Shown in pieces: positions 32,576 to 41,181 of a DNA stretch of 63,155 bases. A model generated the notes under the pieces. It was not told the origin of the DNA. It ran no database searches and worked only from the letters and a program-made list of their open reading frames with translations. The stretch is from Streptosporangium minutum. Lineage in GTDB: Bacteria > Actinomycetota > Actinomycetes > Streptosporangiales > Streptosporangiaceae. Each line of letters begins with the position of its first letter. Positions within the stretch are counted from its first letter, which is position 1. Where the stretch lies: positions 1-63,155 of the forward strand of contig NZ_NGFP01000017.1 of assembly GCF_002149035.1 (NCBI RefSeq), in the 5' to 3' direction. The position numbers and the translations under genes are program-made.

Positions 32576-35193
32576 ACCGGGATTCGGGGGTGCTCGGAGT
32601 GCAGGTCTCAGGCGCGCAGGCGCCGTTCGTCCGTTCGGCCCCGCCCGGGTCACGGGCGGGCCTGACGTGCGGTCTGGCGGATCCGGTGGGCGTGGACGAG
32701 CCGTCGCCCCGGCTGTCGTGGGACGCCCGGCTGATCGGGGAGGCCACCGTGGTGGTGTCCTCGGACGGGCGCGAGGTGTGGCGGTCGTCCGTGCCCGCCG
32801 GATCGCACGACGTGGACGTGCCGGGTGAGTGGCTGGCGCCGCTGACGCCGTACACGTGGAGTGTGGAAGGGTACGCGACCGGCGCGTTCACCACGGGCCT
32901 GCGGGCGCGCGGCGGGTGGGACGCCCCCTGGCTGGCGGGCGACCCCCGGGCGGCGGTGAGCCTGCGCGGGTCGTTCACGTGGCATCCCGCTCCCGGGCGC
33001 GCCTGGCTGGCCGCCACCGCGCTGGGCGTCTACCGGGCGCTGCTCAACGGGGTACGGCTGGGCGAGGAGGAGCTGGCCCCCGGCTGGACCGACTACGGCC
33101 ACCGGACGCGCTATCGGCTGCTGGAGCTCACGGAGCTGCTCGTGTCCGGCGAGAACGAGCTGGAGCTGTGGCTCGCTCCCGGCTGGTACGCGGGTCACGT
33201 CGCCGGCGGAGGGCCGCGCCGCTACGGCGACCGGCCCGCCGCCAGCGCTCAGGTGCTCGTGCGGGACGACGACGGGGTCCGCCGCGTGTTCGCCACCGAC
33301 GCGGCCTGGACCCGGCGGGACCTCGGTCGCCCGCGCGCCGACCTGGTGATGGGCGAGACCGTCCGGGCCCCTTCCGGGCAGGCCGGGCCCGCCGAGACGA
33401 CGGCCGCCCCGGAGATCCTGGTGGAGGCCGACCCCGCTCCCCCGGTGCGGGTGATCGGCACGGTGCCCGCCGTGTCCGTGACCGAACCCGCGCCGGGCGT
33501 CCAGGTGGCCGACTTCGGGCGGAACGTCGTCGGGCGCGTACGGCTGCGCGTCGACGCGCCGGGCCCCGTACGGATCGTGGTGCGGCACGGGGAGGAGCTG
33601 ACCGCGACCGGGAGGCTCTACACCGACAACCTGCGCACCGCGGACCAGCGTGACGAGTTCGCCCTCGGCCCCGGCTCGCACGTCGTGGAGCCCGCGTTCA
33701 CCCTGCACGGGTTCCGCTACGCGGAGGTCACCGGCTGGCCGGGCGCGCTGACGCCGGACGACCTGGAGGCGGTGCTGCTGTCCTCCGCGCTCGCCGTCAC
33801 CGGCTCGCTGACCGTGAGCGATCCCGCCGTACGGCAACTCGTCGCCAACATCGGCGCGTCGGCGGACGGCAACCTGGTGAGCGTGCCGACCGACTGCCCG
33901 CAGCGCGACGAGCGGACCGGCTGGACGGCCGACATCGCGGTGTTCGGCTCGACGCTCAGCTTCCTGCGGCACACGCAGGCGTTCCTGTCCGGCTGGGTGA
34001 CGACGCTGATCGACGGGCAGCGGGCCGACGGCGCGGTCCCGCATGTCGCGCCGGTCCTGCCCGAGTACGGATACGACTCCCCCGTGTGGTCCGACGCGCT
34101 GATCGAGGTGCCGTGGCTGCTGTGGCGGCGCTACGGCGACGACCGCACGCTGCGCCGCGCGTACGACCCGATGCGGCGGTGGGCCGACTACTGCCTGGCC
34201 CAGGCCGAGGACGGCATCAGACCGGGCAGGGCCCTGGGCGACTGGCTGGCCCCCGGCACGGTCGAGACGCCCAAGAGCCTCATCGCCACCGCCGCCCTCG
34301 CCCGCAGCCTCCGCCTGGTCGCACACGTGGCCGACGTGCTCGGCGAGCCGCACGCGCCGGAGTACGGCGAGGCGTTCACCCGCGTGTCGGGCGCCTTCCA
34401 GCGGGCCTTCCTCAGCGGGCCGAGGCTGCGCACCGAGACGCAGACCGGCTACGCCGTCGCCCTCGCCTGGGACCTGGTCCCGCCAGAGGACCGGGCCGCG
34501 TCGGCGCAGGCGCTGGCCGAGCTGGTCCGCGCCGACGGGCACCGGCTCATGACGGGCTTCGTCGGCACCCCCCTGCTGCTGCCCGTGCTGTCGGAGACCG
34601 GCCACCACGACCTGGCGTGCCGGATCTTCAACCAGGAGGGCTATCCGTCCTGGCGCTACCAGCTCCGCGCCGGGGCGACGACCATGTGGGAGCGCTGGGA
34701 CGCCTGGCACCACCGGCACGGCCTGCAGACGCCGGCCATGAACTCCTTCAACCACTACGCCTACGGCTGCGTGGGCGACTGGCTGTTCCGGCACGTGGCG
34801 GGCCTGGGCGACGACCCGCGCGGGACGGGTGGCGGCTTCGGCGAACTGCTGCTGCGTCCCGGCCCCGTCCCGCTGCTGCGCCAGGCGCACGCCCGCTACG
34901 AGAGCGCGTCGGGGACCGTCGAGTCGGGCTGGCGGGCCGGGCCCGACGGGGTCCAGTTCACGTTCGCCGTCCCGGAGGGCGTGACCGCCCGCGTGGAGCT
35001 GCCCGTGCGCGGCGCGTGGGACGGGATGACCGTCAACGGCACCTTCCTCATGGGCCTCAGCGAGCAGCTGCCGACCACCAGGCTGGCCGACGGGGGCTGC
35101 GCCCTGAACCTGCCGCCGGGCCGCTGGTCGTTCACGGCCCCTGCGGCGGCCACGGCCCACCTGCTCCAGGAGTGGGACGACCTGGGCCAGTAG
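32572..35193 (+). CDS. GH78 alpha-L-rhamnosidase
   Basis: The 873-residue protein starts at GTG 32572, overlapping the upstream stop (GTGA). It has N-terminal beta domains (PRLSWDARLIGEATVVVSSD, LGVYRALLNGVRLGEEELAP with GWTDYGHRTRY), then the family's signature VPTDCPQRDERTGWTADI near residues 440-456 and an (alpha/alpha)6 barrel with ATTMWERWDAWHHRHGLQ and NSFNHYAYGCVGDWLF. There is no signal peptide, so it acts on imported material. GH78 enzymes remove terminal alpha-L-rhamnose from plant glycosides or pectin fragments. The gene closes the LacI-controlled operon. Confidence 0.9.
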   Translation: MNRDSGVLGVQVSGAQAPFVRSAPPGSRAGLTCGLADPVGVDEPSPRLSWDARLIGEATVVVSSDGREVWRSSVPAGSHDVDVPGEWLAPLTPYTWSVEGYATGAFTTGLRARGGWDAPWLAGDPRAAVSLRGSFTWHPAPGRAWLAATALGVYRALLNGVRLGEEELAPGWTDYGHRTRYRLLELTELLVSGENELELWLAPGWYAGHVAGGGPRRYGDRPAASAQVLVRDDDGVRRVFATDAAWTRRDLGRPRADLVMGETVRAPSGQAGPAETTAAPEILVEADPAPPVRVIGTVPAVSVTEPAPGVQVADFGRNVVGRVRLRVDAPGPVRIVVRHGEELTATGRLYTDNLRTADQRDEFALGPGSHVVEPAFTLHGFRYAEVTGWPGALTPDDLEAVLLSSALAVTGSLTVSDPAVRQLVANIGASADGNLVSVPTDCPQRDERTGWTADIAVFGSTLSFLRHTQAFLSGWVTTLIDGQRADGAVPHVAPVLPEYGYDSPVWSDALIEVPWLLWRRYGDDRTLRRAYDPMRRWADYCLAQAEDGIRPGRALGDWLAPGTVETPKSLIATAALARSLRLVAHVADVLGEPHAPEYGEAFTRVSGAFQRAFLSGPRLRTETQTGYAVALAWDLVPPEDRAASAQALAELVRADGHRLMTGFVGTPLLLPVLSETGHHDLACRIFNQEGYPSWRYQLRAGATTMWERWDAWHHRHGLQTPAMNSFNHYAYGCVGDWLFRHVAGLGDDPRGTGGGFGELLLRPGPVPLLRQAHARYESASGTVESGWRAGPDGVQFTFAVPEGVTARVELPVRGAWDGMTVNGTFLMGLSEQLPTTRLADGGCALNLPPGRWSFTAPAAATAHLLQEWDDLGQ

Positions 35194-35523
35194 TACTTCG
35201 CTAGGTTGGTTCTGGTGGGTGGTGTTCCGGCCGGACCGAGGCGGGAATGACGCGGCGACAGGTGGGGTACGTGCTGCAGCCACGACAGGGTCGAAAGGCC
35301 GGAGCGCGCTCAGGCGATCCGGCTTCACGATCAAGGGCGTGTCACGGTTGCGGGACAGCGTCGGACTCGCACCGGTTTCCCCGGAGAACACACGCGGGTG
35401 ACAGGACACCCCATGCCGGAGCGTCCGCGTCCGGAAGCGCCCGCTAGCATCGGGTTCTCCCGGTTCCGCCTCGCCGATGCTCCCACCGCGACGGACGCCC
35501 GGCCGACTCGCGACGGAGCCCGC
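35194..35523. other. Intergenic stretch carrying the riboswitch
   Basis: Besides the minus-strand riboswitch, a 10-bp palindrome TCCGGCCGGA lies at 35226-35235, where a terminator or expression platform for the riboswitch would be expected. No ATG-started frame on the minus strand follows it. The LysR promoter must also lie here but is not obvious. Confidence 0.5.
35295..35420 (-). ncRNA. Cobalamin (B12) riboswitch without a visible downstream gene
   Basis: On the minus strand, 35382-35342 reads GGGGAAACCGGTG, then CGAGTCCGACGCTG, then TCCCGCAACCGTGA, which fits the conserved core of adenosylcobalamin aptamers. After a short insert the B12 box is AAGCCGGATCGCCTGA (35325-35310). The outer limits are estimates. 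The transcript would run leftward into the antisense strand of the GH78 3' end, where I see no credible gene. Elsewhere this aptamer controls B12 uptake, B12 synthesis or B12-independent enzyme genes. Confidence 0.8.
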
Positions 35524-36486
35524 GTGCCCACGATCGACCCCCGACGTCTCCTCATCCTCCGTGCCTTCGTGCTGTCCGACTCGGTCACCGCGACCGCGGC
35601 GGCGCTGCACCTGACGCCGTCCGCGGTGTCGCAGCAGCTCGCGGCGCTCGAGCGCGAGGTCGGCCACGCGCTCGTCGTACGCACGGGGCGCAAGCTGGCG
35701 CTCACGCCGGCCGGGCGCATCCTCGCCGGGCACGCCGAGGAGATCAGCTCCCGGTTGAAGATCGCCGAGGCCGACCTGGCCGCGCACGCGGGCGGTGTCC
35801 TCGGGCAGCTCCGGATCGGCGCCTTCCCCACGGCGATCAGCTGGTTGGTGGCACCTGCCATCGTCGAGTTGCGCCGCCAGGCGCCGGGCGTCAACGTCAC
35901 GGTCGTCGACGCGGAGGCGCACATGAGCCACCGGATGCTGATGCGCGGCGATATCGACGTGACCGTCAGCCTGGAGTACGAGTTCGACCCCGAGCGCGAC
36001 TCCCCCGGCATCGTGAAGTTCCCGCTCTACATCGAGCGGTTCAAGGCCGTCCTCCCCCACGCGCACCCGCTCGCCGGCGAGGAGGGCATCGGGCTCACCC
36101 AGCTCACCGAGGAGGGCTGGATCATGCCCTCACCCGGTAACCCGTGCCGCACGATGGTGCTGCAGGCGTGCGCCGAGCTCGGCTTCCACCCTCCGATCAC
36201 CCACGTCTCGGACGACTACCGCGCCGCGCTGGCGCTGGTCGCCGCCGAAGCGGGGATCTGCCTGGTGCCGGAGTCCGCGCTCTCCGCCCGCGACGCCGAC
36301 TGGGTGACGATCCTGCCGACGCGCGGCATCGCGCCGCTGCGCAAGGTGATCATGACGACGCGGCGCGACAACCAGGGCCACCCCGTCGTACGCGCGGGGC
36401 TGGAGGCGATGCGGGCCGCTGTCGCCGAGCCGGCCTCGGAGATCTACGGTCCGCTCGCGCGGTCCGACACCTTCAACGTCGAGTGA
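35524..36486 (+). CDS. LysR-family transcriptional regulator
   Basis: The 320-residue protein has an N-terminal winged HTH (PRRLLILRAFVLSDSVTATA, LTPSAVSQQLAALEREVG) and a substrate-binding domain (LRIGAFPTAISWLVAPAIVE). GTG 35524, with CGGAG ahead, is chosen because the HTH begins six residues later; the longer frame from 35398 adds a Pro/Arg-rich stretch that overlaps the riboswitch. It converges on the alpha/beta hydrolase gene (14-bp overlap) at the far end of the Opp-type operon, which is a likely target. Confidence 0.88.
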   Translation: MPTIDPRRLLILRAFVLSDSVTATAAALHLTPSAVSQQLAALEREVGHALVVRTGRKLALTPAGRILAGHAEEISSRLKIAEADLAAHAGGVLGQLRIGAFPTAISWLVAPAIVELRRQAPGVNVTVVDAEAHMSHRMLMRGDIDVTVSLEYEFDPERDSPGIVKFPLYIERFKAVLPHAHPLAGEEGIGLTQLTEEGWIMPSPGNPCRTMVLQACAELGFHPPITHVSDDYRAALALVAAEAGICLVPESALSARDADWVTILPTRGIAPLRKVIMTTRRDNQGHPVVRAGLEAMRAAVAEPASEIYGPLARSDTFNVE

Positions 36487-37321
36487 CGGCTCTGGCCGAC
36501 GGCGCGTTCTCGCGGAGGAAGGCGTCGACGTGCCGGTGGTACTCGTCCGGCTTGTCGCGGCGCACGCAGTGGTGGGCGCCCTCGACCACGACGACGTCGA
36601 AGCCGGGCGCGACGGCCGTGAGGCGCTCACGGGAGTGCTTGTCGACGATGACGTCGCCGGTGCCGGTGATGAGCAGCGCCGGTACGCCGGCCGGGCCGAC
36701 CGTGATCTGCCGCGCGGTCGGCGTCCAGATCCGGCGCTTCTCGTGGACCCGCTGCTCCATGTAGTCGATGTCGACGGCCTTCATCGCCTCGGCGAGCGGG
36801 CGCAGCTCCTGCTCCGCCCAGTGGGGCTTGAGCTCGCGCTGCATGTCCATGAGCTCCTCTACCGACGCCGTGTCGGCGTAGTCGAAGGGGTCCTTCACGG
36901 TCTGCTCGACGCTGAGCCACGGGTTGGGACCGGCCTCCGGCACCCACCACGGCGGGTCCTCGAGCACGACGCCGGCCACGAGGTGCGGAGCGTCGGCGGC
37001 GACGAAGGCGGCGATCCGCGCGCCCATGGAGTGCCCGACGACGAGCGTCTTGCGCCCGGTCTCGTCGAGCATGTCCTTGAGGATGTCGATCGCGTCCTGC
37101 ACCATCACGTCGGTGGACGGAACGCCCTCGTGCTCGGGCAGGCGGCCGGGCGACTTCCCATGGCCCCGGGCGTCCGGCGCCACGATGTGGTAGTCGCCGC
37201 CCCAGCGGTCGACGGCGTCGCCGTAGCACGCGCCGGACTCCACGGCGCCGTGCAGGATGAGGATGGCGGGCGCATCTGCTGCGTCCCGCCCGTATTCTCG
37301 GACGAACAGGTCGGTTCCCAC
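36473..37321 (-). CDS. Alpha/beta hydrolase
   Basis: The 282-residue protein begins at GTG 37321 with AGAGGA close upstream. It has the oxyanion loop ILILHGAVESG, nucleophile elbow VVGHSMGARIA (Ser about 98), LLITGTGDVIV with the Asp and VEGAHHCVRRDKP with the His. A cytosolic esterase, amidase or lactonase role is likely. It lies 120 bp after the last Opp-type gene on the same strand, so it may process an imported peptide-like or ester compound. Confidence 0.85.
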   Translation of the reverse strand: MGTDLFVREYGRDAADAPAILILHGAVESGACYGDAVDRWGGDYHIVAPDARGHGKSPGRLPEHEGVPSTDVMVQDAIDILKDMLDETGRKTLVVGHSMGARIAAFVAADAPHLVAGVVLEDPPWWVPEAGPNPWLSVEQTVKDPFDYADTASVEELMDMQRELKPHWAEQELRPLAEAMKAVDIDYMEQRVHEKRRIWTPTARQITVGPAGVPALLITGTGDVIVDKHSRERLTAVAPGFDVVVVEGAHHCVRRDKPDEYHRHVDAFLRENAPSARAVTRR

Positions 37322-37441
37322 ATGTCCTCTTCAGTACTCTGTCGCGCCGGCCTCCGGCCAGCTCACGACGGGGTGGTCGTTCGGTGAGTCATGGTCATGA
37401 TCGTGACACGCCTGGTCGGCGTCGCGCAACGCTCCCGCCGG

Positions 37442-38230
37442 TCAGGCCGGCAGCTCCGCCTCCGGTGTCGCCTCGACCAGCGCGCGCGTGCAGGGGTGCT
37501 GCGGGGAGCGGAAGATCTCGTCGGACGGGCCGGTCTCGACGATGCGGCCGCGCTGCATGACGGCGACGCGGTCGCTGTAGAGCCGGATCACCGCCAGGTC
37601 GTGGCTGACGTGGAGGAACGAGATCCCCTGGTCGCGCTGCAGGTCGGCCAGCAGGTTGAGGATCTGGGCACGCACCGACACGTCGAGCGCCGAGGTCGGC
37701 TCGTCCGCGATGATCAGGTCCGGCTTGAGGGCGAGCGCGCGCGCCACGGCGACGCGCTGGAGCTGCCCGCCGGACGCCTCGTGCGGGTAGCGCCCCAGGT
37801 AGTCGGCGCCGAGGCCGACCGACTCCAGCAGCGCGACCAGCTCGGCGGTCGACGTCGTCTCGCCGTGCGCACGGAAGACGTTCTCCAGCGTCTGCCGTAC
37901 AGTCTGCAGCGGGTTCAGCGACGCCAACGGGTCCTGGAAGACCATGGCGACGTTGCGCCGCAGCCGCCGCAGTCCTCGCCGGCCGAGGCGGGCGACGTCC
38001 TGCCCGTCCGTGCGGACGGTGCCGGACGTCGGCACCACCAGGCCGTTGGCCATCCGCGCCAGCGTGGACTTGCCCGAGCCGGACTCGCCGACCAGGCCGA
38101 GCGCCTCGCCCCGCTCGACGTGGAGCGAGACGCCGTCGACGGCGAGGAAGCCCTTGCGCCCGCGGCCGAACCCGCCGGCGGTGCGGTAGCGCTTGCTGAC
38201 GTCGGTCATCTCCAGGATCGGCTCACTCAC
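37442..38230 (-). CDS. Opp/Dpp-type ABC importer ATPase, second subunit (OppF/DppF-like)
   Basis: The 262-residue ATPase has Walker A GLVGESGSGKST, Q-loop VFQDPLASLNP, signature EASGGQLQRVAVAR, Walker B LIIADEPTSALD and H-loop VSHDL. It pairs with the OppD-like subunit whose stop it overlaps (GTGA at 38227-38230). A longer frame upstream is not protein-like. Confidence 0.9.
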   Translation of the reverse strand: MSEPILEMTDVSKRYRTAGGFGRGRKGFLAVDGVSLHVERGEALGLVGESGSGKSTLARMANGLVVPTSGTVRTDGQDVARLGRRGLRRLRRNVAMVFQDPLASLNPLQTVRQTLENVFRAHGETTSTAELVALLESVGLGADYLGRYPHEASGGQLQRVAVARALALKPDLIIADEPTSALDVSVRAQILNLLADLQRDQGISFLHVSHDLAVIRLYSDRVAVMQRGRIVETGPSDEIFRSPQHPCTRALVEATPEAELPA

Positions 38231-39261
38231 CGGGCGACCTCCTGCGTCGCGGGGAGACGATCGAGGTGGCAGGCCGCAAGGTGCAGGCCGCCGCCCTCGC
38301 TGGTCGGGCGGACGGTGGGCAGCGGTGCCTCGACGACACAGCGCTCGCCGACCTGATCCGCGAGGCCGCAGCGCGGCGCGAAGGCGCAACCCGGTCCGGC
38401 GTCGCGCAGCGACGTGGGCGCGCCGGGGATGGCGCGGAGCCGGGTCCGCTCTCCTCCGGTGTCGAGTCGGGCGTCCAGCCGCGGCGTGGCCGCGCGGAGA
38501 CCGGCGGTGTACGGGTGGGCGGGATGATCGAAGATGTCGCGGAGGCTGCCGTACTCGGCCTGGCGGCCGGCGTACAGCACGAGGACGTCGTCCGCCGCGC
38601 TTCCCACCACCCCGAAGTCGTGGCTGATCAGGAGCATCGCCATGCCGTACTCCTGCTGGAGCTCGCGGAGCAGGGCCAGGATCTGCGCCTGCACCGTCAC
38701 GTCGAGCGCAGTGGTCGGCTCATCGGCGATGAGGAGCGCCGGCCGGTTCACCAGGGCCATCGCGATCACCGCGCGTTGCCGCATGCCGCCGGAGAACTCG
38801 TGCGGGAAGCGGCGCACGGCGTCCGCGGGCCCGGGGATGCCGACCCGGTCGAGCATCTCGACCGCACGGGCCCGCGCAGCGCGGCGGGTGACCGAGGGGT
38901 CGTGCAGGCGGACCGCCTGGGCGATGTGCGCGCCGATGTCGAGGTACGGGCTGAGCGCGGACATCGAGTCCTGGAACACCATGGCCACGTCGGAGCCGCG
39001 GGCCCGGCGCAGCTCGCGCTCGTCGGCGGAGAGCATCTCCCGGCCGGCGACGACGATCCGGCCCCGGGCGCTCGCCCCGCGCGGCAGCAGCCGCATGATC
39101 GCCCGGCCGGTGATCGTCTTGCCCGACCCCGACTCGCCGACCACGGCGAGCGTGCGGCCGCCGTCCAGCCTCATGGAGAGGTCCCGGACGACATCGGCGG
39201 TGACGCCGCCGCTGGTGAACGAGACGCACAGGTCCTCGACCTGGAGTACGGGGTCAGGCAC
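38227..39261 (-). CDS. Opp/Dpp-type ABC importer ATPase, first subunit (OppD/DppD-like)
   Basis: The 344-residue ATPase has Walker A VVGESGSGKTITG, signature FSGGMRQRAVIA, Walker B LLIADEPTTALD, and the C-terminal oligopeptide-transporter ATPase extension with a Cys pattern (GPGCAFAPRCGLAD, ERCVVE, HLAACH) that may hold an Fe-S cluster as in DppD. GTG 39261 overlaps the permease stop by eight bases. Confidence 0.9.
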   Translation of the reverse strand: MPDPVLQVEDLCVSFTSGGVTADVVRDLSMRLDGGRTLAVVGESGSGKTITGRAIMRLLPRGASARGRIVVAGREMLSADERELRRARGSDVAMVFQDSMSALSPYLDIGAHIAQAVRLHDPSVTRRAARARAVEMLDRVGIPGPADAVRRFPHEFSGGMRQRAVIAMALVNRPALLIADEPTTALDVTVQAQILALLRELQQEYGMAMLLISHDFGVVGSAADDVLVLYAGRQAEYGSLRDIFDHPAHPYTAGLRAATPRLDARLDTGGERTRLRAIPGAPTSLRDAGPGCAFAPRCGLADQVGERCVVEAPLPTVRPTSEGGGLHLAACHLDRLPATQEVAR

Positions 39262-40240
39262 GGCGGATCCTCGGGTCGAGAAGCGGCATCAGCAGGTCGG
39301 CGATCAGGTTGCCGACGATGATGAGGAAGGCGGAGAAGAGCGTCACCCCGACGACGATGCTCAGGTCGGACTCGTTCACGCCGGACAGCAGCAGGTCGCC
39401 GAGCCCGTGCAGGCTGAACACCCTCTCCGCGATCACCGACCCGCCCAGGAGCGCGGTGACGTCGAGCGCGAACATCGCCACGACCGGCACCATCACGCCG
39501 CGGACGGCGTGCCGGTTCACCTGCCGGGTCGACGCCCCGCGCGCGGTCATCGCGACAAGGTGGTCGGCCGAGAGCTCATTGAGGAGCTGGGTGCGGGTGA
39601 CCCGGATGTAGCCGGCGGCGAGGATGAACGACAGCACCATCCATGGGCCGATCAGGTGCCAGGCCCAGTCCGTCGGTGACTCCGAGAACGACACGAAGCC
39701 GGAGTACGGCAGCGCGTTGAGCATGAAGCCGAAGACCTGGACGACGAGCAGGCCGACGAGGAAGGTCGGCACCGACAGCCCGAACATCGCGAAGCCTGTC
39801 GAGAACCGGTCGACGGCCCCGCCCTTGCGTATCGCCGACAACGCGCCGAGGCCGATGCCCACGACGAGGCACAGGACGGCCGCGCCTAACGCGAGCGACA
39901 ACGTGACGGGCAGCCGCTCGGCGATGAGCGTCGTGACGTCGCTGCGGTTCGGGAACGAGTAGCCGAAGCAGGGTGCGTGGCAGTGAACCTGCTGAGCGCC
40001 CTCGCCGTACGTACGGCCGACGAAGAGGCCCTTCACGAACTCGGTGTACTGCCACACCACGCTCTGGTCGGTCTGCATGTAGGCGCTGACCTTGGCCCGG
40101 GTCTCGGGCGGGCACGGCTTGCCGCACATGGCGCGGGCCGGGTCCTTCGAGGCCCCGAAGAAGAGGGATATCGTCACGAAGGCGATCGCGAGGAGCATGA
40201 ACACCGCGGTGAATATGCGGCGGGCGATGTAGACGATCAT
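39254..40240 (-). CDS. Opp/Dpp-type ABC importer permease (DppB-like)
   Basis: The 328-residue permease has the N-terminal helix of DppB proteins (YIARRIFTAVFMLLAIAFVT), an extracytoplasmic loop with CGKPCPPETRAKV, and the EAA loop MTARGASTRQVNRHAVRG. ATG 40240 overlaps the DppC-like stop. The loop contains four Cys (CGKPC and HCHAPC), which is unusual and could form disulfides outside the membrane. Confidence 0.88.
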   Translation of the reverse strand: MIVYIARRIFTAVFMLLAIAFVTISLFFGASKDPARAMCGKPCPPETRAKVSAYMQTDQSVVWQYTEFVKGLFVGRTYGEGAQQVHCHAPCFGYSFPNRSDVTTLIAERLPVTLSLALGAAVLCLVVGIGLGALSAIRKGGAVDRFSTGFAMFGLSVPTFLVGLLVVQVFGFMLNALPYSGFVSFSESPTDWAWHLIGPWMVLSFILAAGYIRVTRTQLLNELSADHLVAMTARGASTRQVNRHAVRGVMVPVVAMFALDVTALLGGSVIAERVFSLHGLGDLLLSGVNESDLSIVVGVTLFSAFLIIVGNLIADLLMPLLDPRIRRA

Positions 40241-41181
40241 GCAGCATCCTCCGTGCGCACGTCGAGGACGTCGCGGAGCGCGTCACCGGCGAGCGTGGCG
40301 CCGAATACGATCAGGAACACCACGGCGCCCGGGAAGATCATGTACCAGACGTCCGCACCGCTGTAGATCCACGGCAGCGAGTCCGAGAGCAGCTTGCCGA
40401 GGTCGGGGACGTCACCACGCAGGCCGACGCCGAGGAACGACAGTCCCGCGACGACGCTGACGTTGCCGGGCAGTGACATCGCGAACAGGACGACGACCAG
40501 GCCGAAGAGGTGCGGTAGCATCTCGCGGCGGATGATCTGCCAGGGCGGGGCCCCGGTCGCGCGCGCCGCCTCGACGAAGGCGCGGGCGTTGACGGCGCCG
40601 GCCTGGGCGCCGATGATCCGGGCCGGAACGGTCCAGCCGAAGAAGGCCAGCACCAGCACGAGGACCAAGCCCCGCGGCATCTCCGGCGGCACGATCGCCA
40701 TGACCGCGATGACGAACATCAGGCCCGGGAAGCCGAACATGAAGTCGATCACCCGCCCCGCGACGGCGTTGAGCCAGCCGCCGAAGTACCCGATCGCCGT
40801 ACCGAGGACGGCGGCGAAGGCGATCGACAGGATGCTCGCCCCGAACGCGATGAACAGCGACGAGCGGATGCCGTAGACGATCTGGGCGAACAGGTCGACG
40901 CCCGTCACCGGGACGACGCCGAGCCAGTGGTCGGCGCTGACGCCGCCGAAGGCGCCCAGCGGACGGCCGCCGTCCGGGTCGAGCAGGTCGGTGTGCATGG
41001 TGTTCGGGTCCTGTCCCTCGATCCGAACGAGCAGCGGGGCGCAGAGCCCCGCGACGAGCGGCACGATCAGCATGACCAGGCCGACGGCGCCGGACCGCTT
41101 CCGGAGGAGGCGGCCGAGGACCGGCGTACCCCGGCCCTCCGCCTGCTGGATCTCAGCGATCGACACCGACGACCAGCTCAT
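40237..41181 (-). CDS. Opp/Dpp-type ABC importer permease (DppC-like)
   Basis: The 314-residue permease has the N-terminal OppC segment (LLRKRSGAVGLVMLIVPLVA), TDLLDPDGGRPLGAFG, DHWLGVVPVTGVDLFAQIVY and the EAA loop EAARATGAPPWQIIRREMLP. ATG 41181 overlaps the end of the binding-protein gene by 29 bp and has no clear ribosome site; a GTG at 41166 is an alternative. Confidence 0.88.
   Translation of the reverse strand: MSWSSVSIAEIQQAEGRGTPVLGRLLRKRSGAVGLVMLIVPLVAGLCAPLLVRIEGQDPNTMHTDLLDPDGGRPLGAFGGVSADHWLGVVPVTGVDLFAQIVYGIRSSLFIAFGASILSIAFAAVLGTAIGYFGGWLNAVAGRVIDFMFGFPGLMFVIAVMAIVPPEMPRGLVLVLVLAFFGWTVPARIIGAQAGAVNARAFVEAARATGAPPWQIIRREMLPHLFGLVVVLFAMSLPGNVSVVAGLSFLGVGLRGDVPDLGKLLSDSLPWIYSGADVWYMIFPGAVVFLIVFGATLAGDALRDVLDVRTEDAA

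Noticed and set aside
35398-35523. N-terminal extension of the LysR gene from ATG 35398
   Set aside because: The added residues are Pro/Arg-rich, overlap the riboswitch strand region and have no ribosome site, whereas GTG 35524 has CGGAG and leads directly into the HTH.
32650-36066. A 1138-codon minus-strand frame over the GH78 and LysR genes
   Set aside because: It passes through the riboswitch and opposite two well-recognised proteins and shows no domain.
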